Shown piece by piece: positions 44,109-56,500 of a DNA stretch of 64,000 nucleotides. Positions within the stretch are counted from its first letter, which is position 1; each line of letters begins with the position of its first letter. The notes beneath the pieces were generated by a model. The model did not search any database and was not told the origin of the DNA. It saw nothing but the letters and a program-made list of their open reading frames with translations. This DNA comes from Trichopria drosophilae (taxonomy: Eukaryota > Arthropoda > Insecta > Hymenoptera > Diapriidae): contig CM059587.1 in NCBI GenBank assembly GCA_030407085.1, positions 19,813,001-19,877,000 of the forward strand. Reading direction: 5' to 3'. The position numbers and the translations under genes are program-made.

Positions 44109-44504
44109 GTGATCGAAACAACAAAACTGATATCCGTCATTAAAAACACTGAAGATGTAATACAAAATTTTCCTGATGAATACGAAAATAGTCCGAGCCG
44201 TCATCGATTTAAACCCCGTGTATTAAAAATTCTTTGCAACGGATTTAACATGTCAAATACTGTCAAACAGTATCGATGTGAAAATGTTTCTCCGTGTAGA
44301 ATTGAATATGACACAAAGCGCAATACTGGTTACATTACCACTTTCAATACTTTCCTTTCGGCATCCAATCGAATGCTATTGAAACAAAAAATTGTCGATG
44401 CATTTCCTGCGTTACTATACCGACTGTATCCATTTTTTGAGAATAACCTGTACCAACTGTTCGATTTCTTTGGCCATCAAATAAAGAAAACAGAAAGGCG
44501 TTGA
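44109..44504 (+). CDS. unrecognised 131-codon open frame
   Basis: The frame opens directly after a stop at 44106-44108 and has no early ATG; the first is 50 codons in. Translation includes PSRHRFKPRVLKILCNGFNM, SPCRIEYDTKRNTGYITTFN and FPALLYRLYPFFENNLYQLF, which look protein-like in composition. It could be an exon, a decayed transposon or virus-like gene, or chance. No family is recognised. It lies just upstream of a CpG-rich block. Confidence 0.3.
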   Translation: MIETTKLISVIKNTEDVIQNFPDEYENSPSRHRFKPRVLKILCNGFNMSNTVKQYRCENVSPCRIEYDTKRNTGYITTFNTFLSASNRMLLKQKIVDAFPALLYRLYPFFENNLYQLFDFFGHQIKKTERR

Positions 44505-44569
44505 GACAAAAAAAAAAAGAGCAATAAAAGAGAGACCGGAAGTTTAAACGAAGCGCGAGGTCTGGTGAT

Positions 44570-44960
44570 GTGATCTGTTTTCCTTGTTCTACCTTGTGCT
44601 CGTATTTCGCTTTTTCGTGCAGTGGCTCTCGGCTCGGCTTGACGTGCTGGAGCTCTGCAACGCGCCACTCGTACCGGCTTCGGACACTCGGGGTTTTTCG
44701 AACTCGATTTGGTAAACGCCCCCCAAGGGAATCTTTTTCCTTAGGCTAGGTCAGCACAAGTCTCAGTCTCGCGCGAGAGAGTGAGACCACCTGCATTTTC
44801 ACCAGACCACCAACAGACCGCTCGAACGCCTACTGCATACAGCTCTCAACGGCCCTGCTACTCGGCTACACCCCTTCATCGGCTACACTCGCCGCGCCAC
44901 GCCACGCCATTCCGCGCCACTCCGTTCCACCGCCTGTGGTACCATAAAATACAACTTAGT
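44570..44960. other. CpG-rich block of unknown role
   Basis: About 400 bp of markedly higher GC and CpG content than the surroundings, with repeated CGCCACGCCA-like and CTCGGCTACAC runs and a short perfect palindrome CTCGCGCGAG near 44768. It could be a promoter of an unseen gene, a retroelement end or other foreign DNA. No start site or ORF supports any of these. Confidence 0.4.
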
Positions 44961-45184
44961 TACAGAGAATGACACCAACAGAACCGTGTATGGGATATTT
45001 GCATATTTACGATAACAATCTACATGTACATTGTATATGTACGAACCTCAGAGGTTCGGAAAATGTGGCACAAATTTGTACATATATAAACATATACATA
45101 TTGCTATCAAAGTATTGTCAGATTCGCACCAAACATGCATTAAATTATATAAAAAATATATGTATGTGTAAATATATGTACGTA

Positions 45185-45421
45185 CACTGTAAAAAATCAA
45201 AATTAATTAGCATGGGCAACAAAATTAAACTTTACTTTTCATGTAATCTTGTATATTTTTCTTCTATTTGTAAAATTACACTCCAATGAACAAAAAAACT
45301 ACCCACGACTGTTGTAATAATTTGGTATATTTCCGCAACATTGTAAATTTACAACAAAGTCTTGAACTTTAACCTCAATTACAAAAAATTCCTCTAAATT
45401 TCATTTTGATTTTTTACAGTG
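45185..45421. mobile_element. CACTGTAAAAAATCAAAAT-ended MITE, 237 bp
   Basis: The left end CACTGTAAAAAATCAAAAT matches the complement of the right end ATTTTGATTTTTTACAGTG. Same end type as the cluster at 41417-43038, but a single clean copy. Confidence 0.78.
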
Positions 45422-45730
45422 ATTTATTTTCATTTAAATCTAATATAGTTATATTTCAGTTTGAATGCACAATATTGTGGGGATTGACGAGAGCAAAGAG
45501 ATCGAGAATAATTACACTAATAACTTTTGCAAAATAGATTTTTCTCTATCTTTACTTCACTGTATTTTTTTTTTTTACATTAATATGTTTACTAAGTTAG
45601 TTCCGATATCTTATATCAATACATTATATACGATACATTACAAGTTAGTAACTTCTTGTGTTAGTGCAATATATGTTAAGGTGCTAATTAAAAAGATCGA
45701 ATGTCAAAGAATTGACATTCGTTTCATATG

Positions 45731-46962
45731 TTAAGGGGAGGCACCGCCGTCAAAATCAGCTCTATCAAATATGCCATTAAAAAAATTGAAAAAATTTCTT
45801 TAGTAATTTTTTACTTGGAATTCGGTGGTGCTAGAATAAAAAGTGTATTTAAAAAAAAAAAAAAAAATTGTTTAAAATCCATACATAATTCTTTAGAAAA
45901 TGTGGTTTTATATTCACATTAAATTTTTTGAATTTTTACATTAATTTAGAAAAATGTAAGCATTTTTTTTTATCCTTAAAAAAAATTTGTTTGTTCCATA
46001 AACTTTTTGTTACAAATAGATGAATTTTTAAAAATCCATATGTAATTATTTAGAAAATGTGTTCACCCTAAATTAATGTAAAAATGTAAGCATTTTTGTT
46101 TACCCTTAAAAAAATTTGTTTGTTCCACAAACTTTTTGTTAAAAATGGATGAATTTTTAAAAATCCATATGTAATTATTTAGAAAATGTGTTTTTATGTT
46201 CACCTTACATTTTTTGAATTTTTACCTTAAAAAAATTGGTTCATTCCATAAACTTTATATTCCCCTTAAATTTTTGGAATTTTTACATTAATTGCATAAA
46301 AAATGTAAACATTTTTTTTACCCTTAAAAAAATTGGTTTGTTCCATAAACTTTTTGTTAAAAATATATGAATGTTTAAAAATCCATATGTAATTATTTAG
46401 AAATTGTGTTTTTATATTCACCCTAATTATTTGGAATTTTCACATTAATTACACAAAAAATGTAAACATTGTTTTTACCCTTAAAAAAATTGGTTTCTTT
46501 CGTAAACTTTTTGTTAAAAATAGATGAATTTTTAAAAATCCATATGTAATTATTTAGAAATTATATTTTTATGTTCACCTTAATTTTGTTGAATTTTTAA
46601 ATTAATTTAGAAAAATGTAGGAACATTTTTACGAAAAAACAAATTTGCTTTTCACGCTTAAGTGTAGGTGTTAAAAAATGATTTCTAGAGTAACATTTTA
46701 TGTAGAATTCAGTGATGCTGGAATAAAAAATGTAAAAATTTTGTTTACCCTTAAAAAAATTGGTTTGTTGAAAAAATAATTATTTAGAAAAATGTAGCAT
46801 TATTTAAAAAAAGGAAATTTTTTTTGAGTTACAATAGGTCAAACAAATTTTTTTTCCAATACCACTGAATTCCTCATCAGAAATTACTAAAGAAAAACTA
46901 TTTTCAAAATTTTTAAACAAATATTTCATAGAATTGATTTTGAAGGTAGTGCCTCTTCTTAA
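45731..46962. mobile_element. TTAA-flanked fold-back element with internal tandem units
   Basis: TTAA at 45731-45734 and 46959-46962; ends GGGGAGGCACCGCCGTCAAA and a diverged complement finishing GGTAGTGCCTCTTC. About 150 bp of each arm pairs (TTTCTTTAGTAATTT on one side, AAATTACTAAAGAAA on the other). Between the arms, units with AAAATCCATATGTAATTATT recur at about 46027, 46157, 46377 and 46530. The TTAA target suggests piggyBac-type movement, but the terminal sequence differs from the CCC-ended group. Confidence 0.65.
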
Positions 46963-47418
46963 AAAACAAAAGAACAAACTTATTAAAGAATGTTCTCGGA
47001 ACATTGCATAGTGAATTATTTAAATTTATGTACATGTACACCAAATTTGGTTCTTATAAATTATCATAATTTACTTTGAGTATGATACACCAAAAGAAAT
47101 TCGAACATTTTATTTTGACTTTTTAACAGTAAAAATTCGGTACTGCAGCCGTAAACTAAAAACATAACCCTAAATACAGTCAGCGAAATCGAATTTTTAC
47201 AGCTTTCAGTACCGAAAAACAATATTCGACACACGGCAGTAACATTTTTACGGCCTTGTATCGAAAAATGTTATTTTACCATCAAAAAGTACTTGGACAT
47301 AAATAAAAATTCTTGTAATTAGTAGAAATGATTTTAAGTACCGTTTTCTATGTCATTTACAAAACATTATTACAATGAACTTTAATAGAGTGAATTCTTA
47401 AAAATTTTATTGCAAGAT
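46963..47418. other. AT-rich spacer
   Basis: Weak inverted blocks (TTTTTAACAGTAAAAATT near 47122 and TTTTACCATCAAAAAGTA near 47275) suggest a decayed MITE, not firm enough to call. Confidence 0.35.
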
Positions 47419-47966
47419 TTAACCCTTTAAGGCCCGACTTTTTTTAAGTGATGCGATTTTCGTCATACTCTATACTTAAGGGTTTTTGAGGTCGCTTATT
47501 ACGAATCTGATGTTAGTTTTTCAAAATTTTGGCGGACGACTTTTTTAAAATTTCATTGGATTCACTGATGTTAGTTTTTCTCTTTTCAGTTAATCTGATG
47601 GTAATTTTCATGAGTCTAGCTCAAGTATCAAATATTTTCGTCCGCCATATTGAGTTTTGAAAAACTAACATCAGATTCTTAATCAGCGACCCCAAAAACC
47701 CCCGAGTAGTCATTTTCATGAGCCTTACCTGAAGTAATTTAACAATTTTTAATTTTTTTAACAACCCTTAGCAAAAACATTTTTTTTTAATATAGTTATA
47801 AGATTGTTGTAAATTGATTGCACTATAATTTTTTTTTTTTTAAAGTAATATAAATTTGTGGGTCTTTGGCATTTAGAACTGAAAAATTGATTAATTTTTG
47901 ACAAAGTTATGAATGTTCAAACACAAAAGTGGTTTCAATCGAAACCGCTGGGCCTTAAAGGGTTAA
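47419..47966. mobile_element. piggyBac-like fold-back element 3
   Basis: TTAA at 47419-47422 and 47963-47966; ends CCCTTTAAGGCCC and GGGCCTTAAAGGG. The shared core appears in both orientations (GTCGCTTATTACGAATCTGA near 47493; ATTCTTAATCAGCGACCCC near 47676). 548 bp, non-coding. Confidence 0.8.
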
Positions 47967-49553
47967 AGGAGAATTTAGCGAAACGAAATTTCATGTACTA
48001 GTACATGATTAGTCATTGAATCCTTTCACGCAGATCCAACCTATACGAACCTTTCATTCCGAAAAATAAAAAATGGTTGAAACAAACTTTATCTGCGTGA
48101 AACGGAACATTAACTGAGAAATTTCAGGATGTTTTAATTCTTAACCATGTCATGGATGTTAAAGCTTACTATATATTGCGTTATAGTGTAAAGAATTTCC
48201 ATGTACTAAGAAACCTTGGATTTATTTTTCATTGTTTCGTATATTTGACAAATTTATGTCGCAATAATGTGAAACTAACCGGTTGCAAACAAAAATTCTT
48301 CCATACATGAACATAAAAAAAAGGGTAATTCGTGTACAAATTGTTACCGTCATTTATTGACATTAAATATGAGTAACAATTAGAAAAAATCCACACACTT
48401 ATTAAGTTCTATGTTATTTTATAATAAACATCCCACGTAAGCCTGCCATATTTTGTTAATTCTCTTTGTTTACCTCGGAATTATTCTTCGACCGTTACAA
48501 ACTAACATTAAAATCGAAGATTATATTTTATTCTTGCGACTTGTTAAAAGGTTGCTTGCGACTGAAGTAAACTACTTTGCAGGCCTTTCCTAATTGCAGA
48601 CAGCTGCAAACTTACGTAGAATAGTCGCGATTTTTGTGATAAAGATTACAAAAAACGCATAGCTTACAATCTACAAACGCAAAATCATAAGTTCAATCTT
48701 GAATCATCGACACTTACGGGACGAGTTAATGCATTCGTCAACTAGAACGAATTATACGTACAGAATTTATTAATCTTTCTTTTCAATTCGCAGCATATAA
48801 CTATTTATAAATCGTTCTAATCGATGACACTTCTTATATTCGGGAAGATCAATTATGGTATTCAATTTATGATATCTTCATCTAAGTTTATCGTTAGTTT
48901 TGCGCTGATAAACAAATACAAGAATCAATATGAAACGAAATAGTGCCTTTCAATTTTGAAACTGCTTCTTTCCTTCCTTATTTGAGTTTAAACAAGTTCC
49001 GAATATTAAGTGGGAAAGAGTGCAATAGAAGTCCTGCATAATTATTTGACAATTTATAATTTTACATACAATACAATAAGAACGCTATTGATGCGATGGT
49101 TGACAAAAAAGGCCCCATAGGTGAGATGATCGTAAGATTATAAGAAACTCGAAGATAAAAATACATCGTCTATCGAATATTCAACGATACAACAAATGCT
49201 CAAGTATTGAGCCGCATGGTGGTTTTTGTTACACTGATGCTGAGCGTAATGGAAGAATTTCAAAAATATTAAGCACGCTGCAGTCGAGGGATAGGATGTA
49301 AATAAAATTGGGAGGAGAGACAATGCGTGGAGGCAAGATAGAAATAGAATACCTTTTTTTTTCACATTTCAAGTCAGAATAACTGCCCTCGCGAACGGAG
49401 CACGCATACGACTGTCAAAGATCAACTCGAAATCTTATCTTCTTGCATTCAATCTCTGAAACAAACACAAATTTTTATTTATTTCAATAGTATTAATAAT
49501 AATGTAAAACGAGAAGAATACATCATTTGAAATAATTTAAAAACTAATGTATC
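47967..49553. other. intergenic AT-rich sequence
   Basis: Nothing recognised in about 1.6 kb beyond a small palindrome ATGTACTAGTACAT near 47995. Confidence 0.4.
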
Positions 49554-50289
49554 TTAACCTCTTCAGTGGTAGCTGTTTAAAAAAAAAAGTGGTACAGCCC
49601 TGTACTTAAGACATCGAAAAACCGTTAAACACGGGTTCCATTTTTTCCTAAAATATATCATTTAACATTTAATTAATCATTTAAAAAATCAAGTAATATT
49701 TCACATTTATGTCGACCATCTTGGATCCACCATTTTGAATTTACAAAATCTGACTTCAAATTCGTAATCAGCGACCCAAAAAATTCCCGAGTACCAACTT
49801 TCATCGAAATCAAGTAAATTTTTTACATTTATGTCGGCCATCTTGGAACAACCATTTTGAATTTTCAAAATCTGATTTCAGATTTAAAATCAGCGGCCCC
49901 GAAAACCCCCGAGAATCCAATTTCATAAAGTTTGGGTAATTTTTCGCATTTCGGTCGGCCATCTTGGATCCGCCATTTTGAATTTTCAAAATCTAACTTC
50001 AGATTCGTAATCGGCGACCCCGAAAACCCCCGAGTAACAATTTTCGGCTGTTTTCCGTATAAAGAAAAATGTGCGCCGCACATTTTCATAAATTTAGCAA
50101 ATTTACAACCGCCATCTTGGATCCTCCATTTTGAATTTTCCCATTTTGACGACAGAATACAGAATATTGACTTATTTATATCAAACGAGCAAAATATCTT
50201 GGTATACGAAGCTTCATGCAAATTCATTAAGAATCGTAAAAGTTATTGCAAAATGTACACATATGATCCATTACCATTGAAGTGGTTAA
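49554..50289. mobile_element. piggyBac-like element 4, next to SRSF2 stop codon
   Basis: TTAA at 49554-49557 and 50286-50289; ends CCTCTTCAGTGG and complement of CCATTGAAGTGG. It contains three tandem-like copies of the core (ATTCGTAATCAGCGACCCA near 49760, a variant near 49884, GATTCGTAATCGGCGACCCC near 50003) and repeated CCATCTTGGATCC and CCATTTTGAATTTTC. It begins only 24 bp past the SRSF2-like stop codon on that gene's strand. Short ORFs on either strand are artefacts of the core. Confidence 0.78.
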
Positions 50290-50313
50290 GTAAATAATAA
50301 AAGCTCTTTTTCT

Positions 50314-50506
50314 TTACCTTGATTTAGAGCGACTATCTTTCGCTCTATCCATAGATTTGCTGCGGGAACGTGACTTTCCACGAGAGCTTTTGCTGTCAGA
50401 ACGTGATCGACTGTGGCTCCTGGAATAGGACCTCTTACGATCACGATCACGGCTGCGGGACCTAGATCGCGACCTTGATCGAGAACGCCTGCGATCTCTG
50501 CTGCGA
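50314..50506 (-). CDS. SRSF2: SRSF2-like exon 3 (RS domain)
   Basis: Acceptor CTAACAG before 50506; encodes the RS domain beginning [20 protein letters not shown] and ending DSRSKSR with TAA at 50316-50314. An opposite-frame ORF over this exon is a shadow. Confidence 0.94.
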
Positions 50507-53500
50507 CTGTTAGATGCAAAAATATATTAATTTATTTATATCAAACCAACAAAATGTTTCCAAACTATCACATTTTTTAATCTAATTTTGATAATGAACT
50601 ACTGGCAATTAGAAAATATTGATATAAATTTTATGGGCTCTGTCTCCCAAAAAAAATTTTGTTAAATAATAAATAGAACTTAAAAAATATATACAAAAAA
50701 ATTAAAAATTAACTTTAAAAGACTCAACGTTTCAGACCTCTCGGGTCCCTCTTCAGGAGTCAATAATTAAAAACTCTTTGAGTCTTTTAAAGTTAATTTT
50801 TTTTTAAAGTTCTATTTATTATTTAAAAAAAAAATTTGTTTTTGGTAGGCAGAGCCCATAAAATTGATATTTATTGAAGAAATCAAGCCTATCTTAAAAC
50901 CCTATTTATAGAAAATATTGATATTAAAAATAATTTTACCTTCTGAACCGTCTACTTCCTCGACTGCGATGGGGCGATGTTGGCCTACCATAACGAGCCA
51001 TCTGAACTCTGAGCTCCCTTCCGTCCAACAATCGTCCATCCATAGCATCTAACGCATCTTCGGCATCACGCTTATCATAGAACCTAAAATTTTATAAATT
51101 CCACTTATTTAGTATTAGAATACAGAACTTCAAGTACAAGTAAAATATTTTTTTAAATTTAATCACTTTCAGTATGTAAATTTTGCTGATAGAAACTGAA
51201 TTATCAAAACGCTTGTAATCTATTATGTAACAATCTAAAATTTCTTATCATCATCAATCTATTAATATTTGTATATTTACACACTGTGAAAAGTAAAATT
51301 ACAATTATGAGTTTTTACAGTTTTGTTAAAATTTCCTATTATTTTCGTAGTAAAATTACAATTTTCGAGTAAAAATTAGCTGAAAATAGAAGGAAATTTA
51401 CCATAAACAGGCAAATTTTATCTGACAATATCTGAGTTTTAACCCATCGTACACCTAGAATATTGTTTGAAAGGAATTGTAAATCATGTTTCTGCTATAA
51501 CTCAACAATCTTTAAACTCACCAGAACACAGAACTCTTTGCCGATTAATATTATCACAGAAAGGTATTTCTCTACTTTTCTTAGAGAATGCAGGGATTTG
51601 TTATTAAACTATTATCATGGTGGCTGCTTTTTTTTTTGGAAAAAAATTCCCTGACTTTTCCCAGATTTTTCCCTGACCAATATTTTAATGATAAACAATA
51701 CGGATAAAAATGTTTTAAAAACAGCTACACATTTTCAATAAATTCTTTATTTTTTCAATCAACAACGAGTCCAGATCCAGAAAAAAAACTCATGTTCCTG
51801 CGGATTTTTTCGTGTTTAATTCAAAATAATAGCAGAAAATTTGTTGGGGGTTCTTTGTCAAAATTTGTTATAAAATGTCAAGTTCTGCGGTAATATGTTA
51901 GACAATAATTATAAATGTTGATAAATTTTAGAATTTAGGCGATTTTGGACAATATATTCAAAGTATTGTTAAAATTCTTACGAATGTTGACAATAACAAA
52001 AAATTGCCATAAATTTTATATTTTTCAAATACTATTGGACAAATATCAACTACTTAAAATAGAAATGGTAAAATAATCATTTAAACAAATTAATATTCTC
52101 AAAATTTGGGAGTTTTGTGCTGTTTTCAACATTTTAACAATTTTTCTATGATTTTTAGACTTTTTATGCAATTTCAAAGATTTTTGAAGATTTAAAAAAA
52201 TGTATGAAAGTTTTCTATCATTTTCAAAAGGTTTTATTTATACAAATATTTGTTTAAATAGAGAATTAGTATGGCAAATATTTTTGAAATATTCTGTAAA
52301 GTATCTTTATAGAAAGATAAATATCTTTAAATATAAAATTGTTTGCATTTATTTTTGTTAAACTATTAAATTTTATTCAAATCTGTTAGAATATATTCAA
52401 TACCGAAATGTGTTATTGTTAGTAGTTTATTTTTGTTGCAATGTACCAGAACGTTTAAAACTGAGCAGTACCACAAATATATTTAATTTAAGATTATTTT
52501 TTTTCTCAAAATTGTTGGTTTTTTGTGAAATCTGTCGAAAATGTTCAAAACTGAAATATGTTATTGATAAAAAACGTCAATATTTGTTTAAATTTGTGAG
52601 AAAGCATTTAAAATCATTTAAAAGAATTTTATGCGAAACACGATAAAATAAAGCATTTTTCTGAATATGAAATTGTGCGATTTTTTGTTAAATAATGTTT
52701 TTCACTTTTTAAAGATTTGTCTACAATTTACTTTTTCCCTGACCAATTTTGAAATTCCCTGACATTTCCCTGATTTCCTGGTTTTCCCTGACGGTGGCCA
52801 CCATGTATTATGAATGATTTTGTTCGCCTATATATGATTATATTAATATTGTTATATTTACTTTATTATAACAAATAATAATAATAACAATAAAGTCTTT
52901 ATTGGCAATTACAAAAACGAATACAAGATATAAATAATACAAAAATGCCAAAAGGCGAGTCACAGCAATAGTTGTTTTACAGACTGACCGGTTATAATAT
53001 TATCTAATTTGTATTTTCTTTTACAAGCGACACCTGTATCTTGCTTATTTTGTATTTAAGGATGTTATCCTCCATTTAATTTCTGATAAATAAATAAATA
53101 AATAAATAAATTGCAATTATAAAGTGCAATCTTTGCAGAATAAAGTAGTTAGATTATGCAAGTTTACTAATATTTTAAATGTTAGAGAAATATTTGTAAT
53201 TGAATCAATTTCCTATTATTATTTGTTATTGAGAGATGACTATCAAAAAAATATAAAAAAAATTAATATATCCACGAGAAATAATAGTATTCTTCTTCAA
53301 ATTATTAATAAAACAATTTTCAAAAAAGTAGTAAATTCACAGCGATAACAAATTTTAACAAATTGCCTAATAAACTAAAAAATTTATAAATTACGACACT
53401 GAGCTAAAAAATCATTTAAAAAACTTAAAGATAAATGTTAATATATTTATGACGCTGAAGCTAGCAGCAGATTCACATCAGCGGGTTCGAAAAAACTAAG

Positions 53501-56500
53501 GTTTTCAACCATTAAAATTGCCAAAAACAGATTATTTGTATAACATTTGTCTAAAAATGTTTAAATGCAAGTAATCGTTAATAAAAAATTATCCATTTCC
53601 ACAGTTTTCTTGAATCTGCTGCTGCGAATCTGCTGCTAGCTTCAACGTCATAATATATTTACTTAAATTGTTTATTTTAATAAGTTAATAACGTTTTTAA
53701 TCGTTATTCAGAAATTATTTTCATAATTTTTTATTTATCAGATAATCGATAATGGTATTAAAGAAATAAATGGTTTGGTTAGAACTTTGGTATTTTAGTT
53801 CTAGTTATATATTGTAAGTTTAGTTACATATTTTAGTTTTAGTATTTTAGATTAAAATTGAATTGAATTGAATAAATAAACATGTAAAATTCACAATAGA
53901 AATGTAAATTTGCATCAAAGGTATAAATCAAAATACCAGTAATAATCGTAATAATTTTACATCGATTGTATAATTAAACAAATGTAATTTTGCATCGTCT
54001 TTGTAATATTACAAGTGCACTGTAAATTGTGCTATAGGAAATTATGTATCTGCTTCTCCCTCTATAGCGAGTCGGTTTTCTTTCACTAATAACCGATTGA
54101 CGTCTTATTTACAATGTACATGTAAAATCACATCGATAATATAAGAATTTTACCGTAATGCTGTAAATTTATCATGATTTTTGCTGCTATTTTAATTTTC
54201 ACTATTTGACTGCAAAATTACATGGATATTTTTCACAATGTATATACAAATATGAGTAAATCCTTTAAACTTTTAACTAATAACCGATTGACGTCTTATT
54301 TACAGTCTACATGTAAAATCACATAGATAATACTGGAATTTTACCTCAATGTTGTAAATTTATCATGATTTTCACTGGTATTTTAAAATTCAAAATGGCA
54401 GATTGAATTTATTGTCACATTGTATCCATCAGTTTTAATATTTTAGAATTGATATGACGCTGAAGCTAGCAGCCGATTCGTAGCAGCGGATTCAAGAAAA
54501 CTATGGAAATGGATGATTTTTTTAATTAAAAGTTACTTGCATTTAAACATTTTTAGACAAATTTTATATAAATAATTTGTTTTTGGCAATTTTAATGGCT
54601 GAAAAACATAGTTTTTTCGAATCCGCTGCTAGCTTCAGCATCATAGAATTGATATTGGTTTCGTAATCACTTACACATTAAAAAATCGTTATGAAATTGT
54701 CCAGGTATAATGATACTTTTACAAGCTCATTGTAATTTTCCGTGTTTAATGTAGTAAATTTACCCATGGTAATTTCCTATTTACTAATTTACTAACGCTA
54801 ATAGAGTTTCTAAAAGCTCATTAGAAATTTACTGCTTTAAGAGTAGGAAAATTACAATGAGCTTTGTAAAATTACTGTTATATGTGGGTAATTTCATTAT
54901 GAATTTGTTACAGTGTATGCGAAAAACCCAAAACAAAAAGTTACACAAAAATCTAAAGTGGATTTATTTATTATTATTTTTATCTGTCATTTTAAAATTT
55001 TCACAAACTGAATCCAGATTCATAATCAGCAACCCAAGAAACTTCGTACAGAATTATTTTAACATTTTTTATCATGTAGCTTTGTCAGAATTATATTTAT
55101 TGTAAAAAAAACATGAGTTTTAAGACTGTTTATTTATAACAAAATAATATAATTGATAACTTTTAATTTTGGCATTGAAACAGAAACTACTATTGGAAAA
55201 TTGGGAGGAATTTAAAAAAATGACATTTAAATGACAAATAGGGTTCATTTAGTATTCAGCAAGTCATTAGCTTCTCATATTACAACACAAAAAGTACATT
55301 ATTAATATCTCTTACAAAAACTAATACTGTGTGTTATTTTTCGTATGAGTCGTCTGTAAAATAATAAATAAAATTTGTAGACAAGATTCTCTAATGTACA
55401 CTTAATTACAAGTAAAATAAACGAGTTATAAATGCAGTTAATAACATAAGCGCTATGCTTTTATTAGGACCTTTAGTGATTTGTTGTTGAAATTTGCCCT
55501 TGCTAAGTTGATACAAATTTTGTTTTCAAACAATTTCGAAAATTATTAACCAGAGTGAATTTACTATCGTATATAAATTTGTTAATATTTAAATAATTTT
55601 AGTGTTAATGATTTTCTAATCTTATTTTGAGATTTTAACAATTGATAGAACTTTGATTTGGAGCTTTTATTTTAGTTACCTTCGAGTCTTAATTTTCTAA
55701 TTTGTTTACAGATACGTAACATGTAAATAATGGCTTTATTTACTTTATCACTACTTTATATATGAACAAAAATTCTGCACTAAGTTTCACATTCGATATG
55801 TGACGAAATAAGTGTTTTAAAAAATTAGATAGATTTACATAGCGCGAGAATAAATCGTATTAAATGAATTAATAGGTTCGTTCGATTTAGGTTCTTTTTA
55901 TCGTTCCTTTGGTAAATCGTTCAATTGTGTAATTTATCAAATGGACGATAAAAGATTCCAAATCGAACGCACCTAACAATTATCGGAATTTTAATAAGGA
56001 GAAAATTAAAAAAGTTTAACATAGGCAAGAATTAAATTATATATAAATAAAAAGTTTCAGTACAAAATGAAGGACTTGAAATGCCTCCAATATTAAATAT
56101 TGATATTTTGTGTAGTTTTTCAACTAACAATGAAAGGTATTAAATACGTAACTTTTAGTAAATACTTAATCGTACACTCGAAAAATATATATATCTATGA
56201 TGTTAAATTTCGCAATTTCTATTTGTCTACAAAAACATTTTTATTTGTATTTTCTTAATGTTAAAACTTTATAAAATGCTAGTTTAAAAATACTCGGAAT
56301 ACCAAAGAGGTGAAAAGCGAATGGAGGCATGAAAGGCACATTTTTTTGCGTCGGAATTCTGTGACCTCGAATGTTAGATGGAGAAACCATGCAAAGTAAA
56401 AAAAGAAGATTTACATACCTTACAAAAGCGAATCCTCGACTTTCGCGGGTGAATCGATCACGCGGGATATAAATATCACCAACTTCGCCACAACGTTCAA

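Noticed and set aside
47122..47292. Possible MITE with TTTTTAACAGTAAAAATT-like ends
   Set aside because: The two ends match only weakly and no target duplication could be found.
49865..50297. Two ORFs of about 120 codons on opposite strands
   Set aside because: Both are translations of the repeated fold-back core; no protein pattern, and the same peptides appear in other copies of the element.
50286..50519. 77-codon minus-strand ORF over SRSF2 exon 3
   Set aside because: It is an out-of-frame shadow of the RS domain; the spliced frame explains the sequence better.
56241..56418. Intronless C-terminal extension of SRSF2 exon 1
   Set aside because: A good donor (GTATGT) and two downstream exons restoring the RRM and RS domain show it is intron sequence.
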